64,000 bases of DNA from positions 496,001 to 560,000 of the forward strand of contig OZ251245.1 of assembly GCA_965240325.2 (NCBI GenBank), written 5' to 3'. Positions 39,299-51,303 of this stretch are shown here, one piece after another (position 1 is the stretch's first letter; the number at the start of each line of letters is the position of its first letter). The position numbers were made by a program, and so were the translations under genes. The notes below the pieces were generated by a model that was not told the DNA's origin, did not search any database, and saw only the letters and a list, made by a program, of their open reading frames with translations. Source of the stretch: Rebecca billardiae RCC1528 (lineage: Eukaryota; Haptophyta).

Positions 39299-39867
39299 CC
39301 GCCTGAATGGTAGTCAAGTAGTAGCGACCGGTAATCGTGTCGTCATAATAATTTCATCAAGCAGCCGAGATTTTATAGTATCTTCTTAGACGATCGGGCA
39401 CTGCCGCCGACGAATTATCATAGGAGATCTGCGTCGTCCTGGTTGTGTCGTTTGAACAATAATGACGATGGTTAAAGAGCATGACTATTTATAGCTCGTC
39501 GGCGGAGGTGTGGCCGATATCTCACTAATCTCAGGATGGGTATCAGATAACGGCAATCCAATCATAGATGAATATGATTACGCCCATTCCCGGCCACCCG
39601 TCCCGGTCGGGCTGATAGCCACGGCACTGCTCACCACCACCCTCTACTACTGAATCTGGTTACCGGGCCGTTTCGGCGAATCGGCATACGTACCCATACC
39701 CCCATACTGTTCATGGGCGGTGACAGTTGGCGGGCGTCAATCGCGCCTGCCTTGAGCTGTGTGCGTCTCTTATTCTTAGTAAACTGTCTGTACGTGGTAA
39801 TGTACCAGTAGCTGGCTGGCAGACTCATCCTGTTGCGTGACGCGGCGGGCACCAGCTCTCAACACAC

Positions 39868-42800
39868 ATGGTGGGGGCCGCGCTAGGTCTGCTCGCGCTC
39901 GCGGTGCCACACCCGGGCGTGCTCGTGCGAGTGGCCGGGGCAGGTGCACTCGTGCAGCTTGGCTGCGGCTACGAGCACACCTGCGTGATCTTCTCCGGTG
40001 GCGAGATCAAATGGTGAGCCGCGCGACGCCGGGCGCCCGATGATCACTGCTCCCCGCCTCTCGGCGGACGCGCACCCTGGCACGCTGACCCCGGCGCTGC
40101 GCGCGCTCGCGCCGCCCGTGGTACCCAGCTTTGGCGCTGGAAGCTCAGGTCGCCTCGGCTATGACGACACCGCCAACCGCGGCGATGCGCCCAACGAGCT
40201 TGGCCTCAATCTGCCGGCCATCTCGCTGCCCACGGCGACCACAGCCAGCTCCGTCAGTGGCGGCTACCTGCACACGTGCGCGGTTCTGTCGGACTCGACC
40301 GTGCGATGGTGTGTGCACCGAGCCGCCGCCACGTTCTGCCTCGCGCGCCTCTCACGCGGGCCCCGCGCCTGCGCGTGCACCGTGACGCCGCGCGTCCCGC
40401 CCCGTCCCCCTCCGCTTCTCGCCTGCGTGCTGAGCAGCTGGGGCGACAACACGTACGGCCAGCTCGGGACCGGCGACAACACCGACGCTGGCGATGGCGT
40501 CGGCCGAGCGATGGGCAACACGCTCGTCGCCGCCAACCTCGGCGGCTCAGCCACTCCGCACGAGGTGAAGTGCGGGTACGAGCACACGTGCGTGCGCACG
40601 ACCATCAGCTCAGTCGTGGGCATCCAGTGCTTCGGCCGTGGCGGCAGCGGCCAGCTGGGCAGCGAGTCGACGGCCAATGCGAACGCTGCGGGCTCGCACC
40701 TCGACTTCGGCGCGGGGCTGACCCTCGGCACCACCTGGGACGTGCACTTGGGCGACCACGGCTGCGTGCTCTTCACCGACAGCACGCTCAAATGGTGCGC
40801 ACCCGCCCGCACGGCCGTCGCTCGGGAGGGAGGAGGAGCGTTGCGCCCCGTGGCCCCGTGGCCGATGCAGCGCTGAGTGACGGCTGGCGGCCAACACAGG
40901 CGGGCATGCCCGCGGGCGTGCCGCGGCGACGAGCCGCGGGGGTCGGCCCTGCGCGCCGCGTGCGCGTCTGAGGAGAAGCCCTGCCCCGCACCCGCACGCA
41001 CGCGCCGACCCACCCTGCTGCCGCCGCGCGCAGCTGGGGCCTCAACGGCAATGGGCAGCTGGGCGTGGGCAACACGAACAACTACGGCGCAGGCGCAAGC
41101 ACGATGGGCGACAGCCTGCCCGCCGTGACCACGGGCGGCACGCCGGCCGAGGTGTCCGTGGGCAAGGAGCACTCGTGCGCGCGGCACACAGACGACACGC
41201 TCGTGTGCTGGGGTCAGGATGACCGCGGACGGCTCGGCACGGGCACCAACAGCGACGTGAATGACCCGTCGTCCACCTCGCTGTTCGGCATGGGGACGGG
41301 GCTGAGCGCGGCGTCGCTCCGTCTGGGGGACCAGCACTCGTGCGCCGTGCTGGCGAATAGCGTGCTTAAGTGGTGCGCGCGCAGCGCCTGGCCCGCGCGC
41401 ACGCCCGTCCACGCTGCGCCGAGCCCGCTCATCGCGGGCGCACCGTGTCCGCTCGCCGCGTGTCGCGCTCGCAGTTGGGGCAGGGGCTCAGATGGCCAGA
41501 ACGGCGCTGGCGACGGCAACAACCGCGGCGGCAGCCTGAGCGACATGGGCGACGCGCTGCTGCCTGTGCAGCTGGGCAGCGGGCGCACGGTGAGCGCGCT
41601 GGGCACGGGCGGCGATTTCACCTGCGCGATTCTCGACAACAACGACTTCAAATGGTGTGAGCGTTGATTCAGCGTGGCGCTGCGCGCGCGCGCGCGCACT
41701 GCAGCCAGCCGGGCACGGGCGGGCGAGCGATGAGGCTCACGGCACGCGCCCACCCGCACGCACCGCGCACCGCGCCGCGTGCGCCACGCGCGCGCGCCCG
41801 CAGCTACGGCCTCGGCACCTCGGCGAACGGCCAGCTGGGGTATGGCGACGCTGTGACCCGGGGAACGACGGCGGCCAACATGGGCGACGGCCTGCCTGCC
41901 ATCTCGCTCGAGGCACCGTCGCCGCCGTCGCCGCCGCCTTCTCCGCCGCCTTCTCCGCCGCCGCCTTCGCCGCCGCCGAGCCCGCCACCGAGCCCGCCGC
42001 CGCCCTCTCCGCCGCCGAGCCCGCCGCCGAGCCCGCCGCCGTCGCCGCCACCGAGCCCGCCACCAAGCCCGCCCCCGTTGCCACCACCAAGCCCGCCGCC
42101 GAGCCCGCCGCCACCAAGCCCGCCGCCGTCGCCGCCGCCCTCCCCGCCGCCCTCCCCGCCGCCAAGCCCACCCCCGAGCCCGCCGCCCTCCCCACCGCCA
42201 AGCCCTCCTCCAAGCCCGCCACCCTCGCCGCCGCCCAGCCCGCCGCCGTCGCCACCGCCGTCTCCCCCGCCTCCGAGGCCTCCGCCATCGCCGCCACCAA
42301 TCCCGAGCCCGCCGCCGTCACCGCCACCATCGCCGCCGCCATCGCCGCCGCCATCGCCACCGCCCTCCCCGCCACCAAGCCCGCCGCCGAGCCCGCCGCC
42401 GAGCCCGCCGCCGAGCCCGCCGCCGTCGCCACCGCCGAGCCCGCCGCCGCCCTCGCCGCCGCCATCGCCACCGCCGAGCCCGCCGCCGTCGCCGCCGCCG
42501 AGCCCGCCGCCACGCCCGCCGCCATCTCCGCCGCCAAGCCCGCCGCCGCCATCCCCACCTCCAAGCCCTCCGCCGTCCCCGCCACCATCGCCACCGCCGA
42601 GCCCACCACCGTCGCCGCCACCGAGCCCGCCGCCACCATCCCCCCCACCGAGCCCACCTCCACGCCCCCCGCCGTCGCCGCCGCCGAGCCCGCCTCCAAG
42701 CCCGCCGCCGTCGCCACCCCCGAGCCCGCCGCCGCCGAGCCCGCCGCCCTCGCCACCGCCAAGCCCACCGCCCTCGCCACCACCGAGCCCGCCACCACCT

Positions 42801-45800
42801 TCGCCACCTCCGAGCCCGCCACCCTCGCCGCCGCCCTCGCCGCCGCCGAGCCCGCCGCCCTCGCCACCGCCCTCGCCACCGCCGAGCCCGCCGCCGCCGA
42901 GCCCGCCGCCGTCGCCACCGCCGTCACCACCGCCGTCGCCGCCGCCCTCGCCACCGCCGTCGCCACCGCCCTCACCGCCGCCGAGCCCACCGCCGAGCCC
43001 GCCGCCACCATCGCCGCCGCCAAGCCCTCCGCCCTCACCACCGCCGTCACCACCGCCGAGCCCGCCACCATCGCCACCACCGAGGCCGCCGCCGAGCCCG
43101 CCGCCGAGCCCGCCGCCAAGCCCGCCGCCTTCGCCTCCGCCGAGCCCGCCGCCGAGCCCGCCGCCGCCCTCGCCGCCACCAAGCCCCCCGCCCTCACCAC
43201 CACCGTCACCACCACCGAGCCCGCCACCGTCGCCACCACCAAGCCCGCCGCCGAGCCCGCCGCCAAGCCCACCACCAAGCCCGCCGCCCTCACCGCCGCC
43301 GAGCCCACCACCGAGCCCACCGCCACCATCGCCGCCGCCAAGCCCTCCGCCCTCACCACCGCCGTCACCACCGCCGAGCCCGCCACCGTCGCCACCACCG
43401 AGCCCGCCGCCAAGCCCGCCGCCCTCACCGCCGCCAAGCCCGCCGCCCTCACCGCCGCCAAGCCCACCACCGAGCCCACCCCCGCCAAGCCCACCTCCAA
43501 GCCCGCCGCCATCGCCTCCGCCGTCACCACCACCCTCGCCGCCTCCATCGCCACCGCCGAGCCCGCCACCGTCGCCACCGCCAAGCCCGCCGCCGAGCCC
43601 GCCCCCGTCACCACCGCCGAGCCCGCCGCCGAGCCCACCGCCGCCATTGCCGCCACCAAGCCCTCCGCCGTCACCACCGCCGTCACCACCGCCAAGCCCA
43701 CCACCGTCGCCACCACCGCGCCCGCCGCCGAGCCCGCCGCCCTCACCGCCGCCAAGCCCGCCGCCCTCACCGCCGCCAAGCCCACCACCGAGCCCACCCC
43801 CGCCAAGCCCACCTCCAAGCCCGCCGCCATCGCCTCCGCCGTCGCCACCACCCTCGCCGCCTCCATCGCCACCACCGAGCCCTCCACCGTCGCCACCGCC
43901 AAGCCCGCCACCGAGCCCGCCCCCCTCACCACCGCCGAGCCCGCCGCCGAGCCCGCCGCCGCCATTGCCGCCACCAAGCCCTCCGCCGTCACCACCGCCG
44001 TCACCACCGCCGAGCCCGCCACCGTCGCCACCACCGAGCCCGCCGCCGAGCCCGCCGCCAAGCCCGCCACCAAGCCCGCCGCCGTCGCCTCCGCCTTCAC
44101 CACCGCCGTCACCGCCACCCAGGCCACCTCCGAGCCCGCCGCCCTCGCCGCCGCCCTCGCCGCCGCCCAGCCCGCCGCCCTCGCCACCGCCATCGCCACC
44201 GCCGAGCCCGCCGCCACCGAGCCCGCCGCCGTTGCCGCCGCCGTTGCCGCCGCCCTCGCCGCCGCCCTCGCCGCCACCGTCGCCACCGCCCTCACCGCCG
44301 CCGAGCCCACCGCCGAGCCCGCCGCCGCCCGCGCCACCACCTTCGCCCCCGCCGAGGCCGCCGCCCAGCCCGCCGCCAAGCCCGCCACCGTCGCCGCCGC
44401 CGAGCCCACCGCCGAGCCCGCCGCCGAGCCCACCGCCACCATCGCCGCCACCAAGTCCTCCGCCCTCACCACCGCCCTCGCCACCGCCGAGCCCGCCACC
44501 ATCGCCACCACCGAGCCCGCCACCGAGCCCGCCGCCCTCACCGCCGCCAAGCCCACCGCCCTCGCCGCCGCCGAGCCCGCCGCCGAGCCCGCCCCCGCCG
44601 AGCCCGCCACCAAGCCCGCCGCCATCGCCTCCGCCGTCCCCGCCGCCCTCGCCGCCACCATCGCCACCGCCGAGCCCGCCACCGTCCCCGCCGCCAAGCC
44701 CGCCGCCACCTAGCCCGCCGCCATCACCACCGCCACGCCCGCCACCGAGCCCGCCACCAAGCCCACCCCCTAGCCCGCCCCCAAGCCCACCGCCCTCGCC
44801 TCCGCCGAGCCCGCCGCCCTCGCCGCCACCAAGTCCACCACCGAGCCCACCACCGAGCCCGCCGCCTCCGAGCCCGCCGCCAAGCCCGCCACCGTCGCCA
44901 CCGCCGAGTCCGCCGCCGTCACCACCACCGTCACCACCGCCCTCGCCGCCGCCCTCGCCACCGCCGAGCCCGCCGCCGCCGAGCCCGCCACCGTCACCAC
45001 CGCCTTCGCCGCCGCCTTCGCCACCGCCAAGCCCGCCCCCCTCACCGCCGCCATCGCCGCCGCCATCGCCACCGCCAAGTCCGCCGCCCTCGCCGCCGCC
45101 GAGCCCGCCGCCCTCGCCGCCACCGTCTCCGCCGCCGCCGAGCCCGCCCCCGAGCCCGCCGCCGAGCCCACCGCCGAGCCCGCCGCCGAGCCCGCCGCCG
45201 TCGCCACCGCCGAGCCCGCCGCCGTCGCCACCGCCGAGCCCGCCACCGCCCTCTCCGCCGCCCAGCCCACCGCCCAGCCCGCCTCCGTCGCCGCCGCCGA
45301 GCCCGCCGCCAAGCCCGCCACCGTCGCCACCGCCCAGCCCGCCGCCATCACCGCCACCCTCGCCGCCGCCCTCGCCGCCGCCCTCGCCACCGCCGAGCCC
45401 GCCGCCGCCGAGCCCGCCGCCGAGCCCGCCGCCGAGCCCGCCGCCTTCGCCACCGCCAAGCCCGCCGCCCTCGCCGCCGCCCTCGCCGCCACCCTCGCCC
45501 CCGCCGAGCCCGCCGCCCTCGCCGCCGCCCTCACCGCCACCCTCGCCGCCACCGTCGCCGCCGCCGCCGAGCCCGCCCCCGAGCCCGCCGCCGAGCCCAC
45601 CGCCGAGCCCGCCGCCGAGCCCGCCGCCGTCGCCACCGCCGAGCCCGCCGCCGTCGCCACCGCCGAGCCCGCCACCACCCTCTCCGCCGCCCAGCCCACC
45701 GCCCAGCCCGCCTCCGTCGCCGCCGCCGAGCCCGCCGCCAAGCCCCCCACCGTCGCCACCGCCCAGCCCGCCGCCATCACCGCCACCCTCGCCGCCGCCC

Positions 45801-48800
45801 TCGCCGCCGCCCTCGCCACCGCCGAGCCCGCCGCCGCCGAGCCCGCCGCCGAGCCCGCCGCCGAGCCCGCCGCCTTCGCCACCGCCAAGCCCGCCGCCCT
45901 CGCCGCCGCCCTCGCCGCCACCCTCGCCCCCGCCGAGCCCGCCGCCCTCGCCGCCGCCCTCACCGCCACCGTCGCCGCCACCGTCGCCGCCGCCGCCGAG
46001 CCCACCCCCGAGCCCGCCGCCGAGCCCGCCGCCGAGCCCGCCACCGAGCCCGCCGCCGTCGCCGCCGCCGAGCCCGCCGCCGTCGCCACCGCCGAGCCCG
46101 CCGCCGCCCTCTCCGCCGCCCAGCCCGCCTCCGAGTCCGCCGCCAAGCCCACCGCCGAGCCCGCCGCCAAGCCCGCCGCCATTGCCTCCGCCGAGCCCGC
46201 CGCCGAGCCCGCCGCCACCAAGCCCGCCACCGTCGCCGCCGCCGAGCCCGCCGCCCTCGCCGCCGCCGAGCCCGCCGCCGAGCCCACCGCCCTCGCCACC
46301 ACCGAGCCCGCCGCCCTCGCCACCGCCGTCGCCACCGCCAAGCCCTCCGCCAAGCCCGCCGCCCAGTCCGCCACCTCCGTCGCCACCGCCCTCCCCGCCT
46401 CCGTCGCCGCCGCCGAGCCCTCCGCCTAGTCCGCCGCCGAGCCCGCCGCCGAGCCCACCGCCATCACCGCCACCAAGCCCCCCGCCGAGCCCCCCACCCT
46501 CGGCCCCGCCGAGCCCACCGCCATCGCCGCCGCCACCAAGCCCGCCGCCAAGCCCTCCGCCCAGCCCTCCACCCAGCCCACCGCCCAGCCCGCCTCCATC
46601 CCCGCCCCCGAGCCCACCACCATCGCCGCCACCGAGCCCGCCACCGCCCTCGCCACCCCCGAGCCCACCGCCGTCACCGCCGCCGTCGCCGCCACCGAGC
46701 CCACCACCGTCGCCGCCGCCGTCCCCGCCGCCATCCCCGCCGCCAAGCCCGCCTCCACCGAGCCCGCCGCCGTCGCCTCCGCCCAGCCCACCACCAAGCC
46801 CTCCGCCATCGCCGCCGCCGAGCCCGCCGCCTTCGCCGCCGCCATCACCGCCCCCGAGCCCACCACCATCGCCGCCACCGTCGCCGCCGCCATCACCACC
46901 GCCGAGCCCACCTCCGCCCAGCCCACCGCCCTCCCCTCCGCCCTCTCCGCCGCCAAGTCCGCCGCCATCGCCACCTCCACCATCGCCGCCACCTTCGCCG
47001 CCTCCGTCGCCGCCCCCGAGCCCACCGCCGAGCCCACCACCATCGCCGCCGCCGAGCCCGCCTCCATCACCGCCACCCAGTCCGCCACCGAGCCCACCGC
47101 CAAGTCCGCCGCCGTCACCGCCACCCTCGCCCCCGCCCACGCCCCCACCATCGCCCCCACCATCGCCGCCGCCGAGCCCACCGCCCTCGCCGCCTCCAAG
47201 CCCGCCGCCGAGCCCGCCGCCGAGCCCGCCCCCGAGCCCGCCGCCTTCGCCACCACCGAATCCACCACCATCACCACCGCCGAGTCCACCGCCGTCACCG
47301 CCACCAAGCCCTCCGCCATCGCGGCCACCGAGTCCGCCGCCTTCGCCACCGCCCTCGCCGCCGCCAAGCCCACCGCCAAGCCCACCGCCCTCGCCACCGC
47401 CCTCGCCACCGCCAAGCCCACCGCCAAGCCCACCGCCGTCGCCACCGCCATCGCCACCTCCAAGCCCTCCGCCGTCGCCGCCGCCAAGCCCACCACCATC
47501 GCCGCCACCGTCGTCACCGCCGAGCCCGCCACCGAGCCCGCCGCCGAGCCCACCACCGAGCCCACCGCCGAGCCCACCGCCGAGCCCACCGCCGAGCCCA
47601 CCGCCGTCCCCGCCGCCAAGCCCGCCACCGTCCCCACCACCAAGCCCTCCCCCGAGCCCGCCACCGTCGCCGCCGCCGTCGCCGCCGCCAAGCCCGCCGC
47701 CGTCCCCACCACCAAGCCCGCCGCCCTCGCCACCACCATCGCCTCCGCCGAGCCCTCCTCCGTCGCCGCCACCAAGCCCCCCACCATCGCCACCACCGTC
47801 GCCACCGCCAAGTCCACCGCCATCGCCTCCGCCAAGCCCGCCACCAAGTCCGCCCCCGAGCCCGCCACCGAGCCCGCCACCGAGCCCACCGCCGTCCCCG
47901 CCGCCATCCCCGCCGCCATCGCCGCCGCCTAGCCCTCCGCCCTCGCCGCCGCCGAGCCCGCCGCCCTCGCCGCCGCCGAGCCCGCCGCCGAGCCCGCCGC
48001 CAAGCCCGCCGCCCTCGCCGCCGCCGAGCCCACCACCGTCGCCGCCGCCGTCGCCCCCGCCGAGCCCACCGCCATCGCCCCCGCCGAGCCCGCCGCCGTC
48101 ACCACCGCCGAGCCCACCGCCGTCTCCACCACCGAGCCCGCCACCGAGCCCGCCTCCGAGCCCACCGCCGTCCCCGCCGCCGTCGCCACCGCCCAGCCCA
48201 CCGCCGTCGCCACCGCCGAGCCCGCCACCATCGCCGCCGCCGAGCCCACCGCCGTCGCCACCGCCGAGCCCGCCACCATCGCCGCCGCCGAGCCCACCGC
48301 CGTCGCCCCCGCCGAGCCCGCCGCCCTCGCCGCCGCCGAGCCCGCCCCCGTCCCCGCCACCGAGCCCACCGCCGAGCCCGCCGCCGAGCCCACCGCCGTC
48401 CCCACCGCCGTCGCCGCCGCCAAGCCCGCCGCCCTCGCCGCCGCCGAGCCCGCCGCCGAGCCCACCGCCCTTGCCGCCGCCGAGCCCACCACCGTCACCG
48501 CCACCGTCGCCACCGCCGAGCCCACCGCCGTCGCCCCCTCCGAGCCCGCCACCCTCGCCGCCGCCGAGCCCGCCCCCGTCCCCACCGCCGAGCCCACCGC
48601 CGAGCCCGCCACCGAGCCCACCGCCGTCCCCACCACCGTCGCCGCCGCCAAGCCCGCCGCCGTCGCCGCCCCCGAGCCCGCCGCCGTCGCCACCGCCCAG
48701 CCCACCGCCGTCGCCCCCGCCGAGCCCGCCACCATCACCGCCGCCGAGCCCACCGCCGTCGCCCCCTCCGAGCCCGCCACCCTCGCCGCCGCCGAGCCCG

Positions 48801-51252
48801 CCCCCGTCCCCACCGCCGAGCCCACCGCCGAGCCCGCCACCGAGCCCACCGCCGTCCCCACCACCGTCGCCGCCGCCAAGCCCGCCGCCCTCGCCGCCCC
48901 CGAGCCCGCCGCCGAGCCCACCGCCCTCGCCGCCGCCGAGCCCACCGCCGTCGCCGCCACCGTCGCCACCGCCGAGCCCACCGCCGTCGCCCCCTCCGAG
49001 CCCGCCGCCCTCGCCGCCGCCGAGCCCGCCGCCGAGCCCGCCGCCGTCGCCGCCGCCGAGCCCGCCACCGTCGCCGCCGCCCTCGCCACCGCCGAGCCCT
49101 CCGCCTTCGCCGCCGCCGAGTCCGCCGCCGAGCCCGCCACCGTCGCCACCGCCGAGCCCGCCGCCGAGCCCGCCACCACGCCCACCACCCAGCCCGCCGC
49201 CCTCACCGCCGCCGAGTCCACCGCCCTCGCCGCCTCCAAGCCCACCGCCCTCGCCGCCGCCTTCGCCACCGCCGAGCCCGCCGCCGTCCCCTCCGCCGAG
49301 CCCGCCGCCGAGCCCACCGCCCTCGCCGCCACCGTCTCCGCCGCCAAGCCCACCGCCCTCGCCACCGCCGAGCCCGCCTCCGAGCCCGCCGCCGAGTCCG
49401 CCACCGTCGCCGCCGCCAAGCCCACCACCATCGCCTCCTCCCAGCCCGCCACCCTCGCCGCCGCCGAGCCCGCCGCCCTCGCCGCCGCCGTCACCGCCAC
49501 CCTCGCCGCCACCGTCTCCGCCGCCAAGCCCACCACCGTCGCCGCCACCGAGCCCACCGCCGAGCCCGCCGCCGAGCCCGCCGCCCTCGCCGCCGCCGAG
49601 CCCGCCGCCGAGCCCACCGCCATCGCCGCCGCCGTCGCCGCCACCGAGTCCGCCGCCGAGCCCACCCCCAAGCCCGCCGCCTAGCCCGCCTCCGAGCCCC
49701 CCGCCCTCGCCGCCGCCCTCGCCGCCTCCGTTGCCACCGCCGAGCCTGCCGCCCTCGCCTCCCCCCGCGCCGCCACCAAGCCCGCCGCCCTCGCCTCCGC
49801 CGCACCCGCCGCCCAGTCCGCCGCCGTCCCCACCGCCGGCGTCTCCGCCGAGCCCGCCGCCAAGCCCTCCGCCGTCTCCACCGCCTGCGCTCGTGCCCGC
49901 GCCGCCGCCGGGCCCCGCGCCGTTGCCGCCGCCGGCTCCACCCCCGAGCCCGCCCCCGAGCCCGCCTCGCCAGCCGCCGTCGCGCCCGCCGCCGCGCCCG
50001 CCGCCGCTGCCACCGCCCCCGCCGCGCACCGAGCCGTTCCCTCCGCCACGGCCACCATCCCCGCCGCCATCGCCGCCTCCGAGCCCGCCGCCGAGCCCGC
50101 CGCGGTCGCCGCCGCCGCGTGCTCCGCCGTCGCCGCCTCCCAGCCCGCCGCCGTCGCGGCCACCGCCGCGGCCGCCGCAGCCGCCACCGAGCGCGCCGCC
50201 GCGGCCGCCGCCGCCGCCGCGCACCGAGCCCTTCCCGCCGCCCGCGCCGCCGAGCCCACCGCCATCGCCGCCGCCGCGACCTCCGCCGTCGCCGCCGCCG
50301 CGCACGCCGCCCGCGCCGCCGCCGAGCCCACCGCCGAGCCCGCCGCCCTCGCCGCCGCCGAGCCCTCCGCCCTCGCCGCCGCCGCGCGCGCCGCCCCGCC
50401 CGCCGCCGCGCCCTCCGCCGCCGCCGCGCGCCGAGCCCTTCCCGCCGCCGTCTCCGCCGAGCCTGCCGCCGTCCGCGCCGCCGTCCGCGCCGCCGCCGCC
50501 GCCGCCACCGCTGCTGCGCGCCCTCGTCCTCGGCCTCTCGCCCAGCACCGTCCCGCTCGGCCCGCGCGCGGACGGCGAGGGCGGCGCGGCGCGGCGGCGG
50601 CTGGCGTGCGCGGACGGGTCGGCCACGCCCACCACCACCACGCTCACCGTGGCCGGCCGCGGCTTTGTCGCGGACGCGGGCGCGTCCGAGCGGGTGGCGT
50701 GCACGCTGCACGCGGCGGCGGGGCCGCGGGGCGAGCCGACGACGGCCGCGCAGATACAGAGCGGCGCCTCGGCGCCACTGCTCACGCTCAACGGCACGCT
50801 GCTGCACGAGGAGGCGGCGGCGTGCGCGCTGCCGCGCGAGTGGGCGTGCGGCGCGGCCGCGGCCGGCGCTGCGCTCGGCGCGGGCGAGTACGTGCTCTCG
50901 CTGTGGCTGGGCGCGCCCGCTGCGGGCGGGGCAGTGGTGCCGGCGCTGTTCGGCCCGCCCTCGCTGCGCCTCTTCGACTTCGCCGCCGACGTCTCGCTGG
51001 CCGCCATCGAGCCCGACTCCGGCCCTCTGTCCGGGGGCACTGTCGTCACGCTGAGCGGCGCCGGATTCGAGCTCGCCGCCGCGGCCGGCTCGGCGCTGTG
51101 CTGCGTGCTGCCCGAGCACGGCGGCGAGGCGTGCGCCGCGCGCGCCGAGCTGCTGCGCGCGCTGAACGGCACGAGCCGCGCGCGCTGCGTGCTGCCGCCG
51201 GGTAGCGCGGCCGGCCCGCTTGCGCTCGAGCTCGGCGTGCGGGCGGAGGAGA

Positions 51253-51303
<51 letters not shown>

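Larger units (their letters stand above)
36236..39867. other. 3.6-kb repeat-rich gene desert
   Basis: Filled with a hairpin (36421-36462), a two-copy 123-bp repeat, two related clusters of 90-bp tandem repeats that form a segmental duplication, a minisatellite, and another hairpin (39272-39298). Open frames such as 38056-38505 simply translate the 90-bp unit (which is a multiple of 3) and show no other sign of coding. 39320-39830 is AT-richer without visible features and likely includes the promoter of the giant gene. Confidence 0.6.

Noticed and set aside
41657-44713. Plus-strand Ala/Pro/Lys/Glu-rich frame resembling an alanine-rich repeat protein
   Set aside because: Frame-shifted reading of the Ser-Pro3 tract; the true frame continues into conserved domains on both sides.
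44770-49671. Several minus-strand Ala/Gly/Val-rich frames
   Set aside because: Shadows of the same tract.
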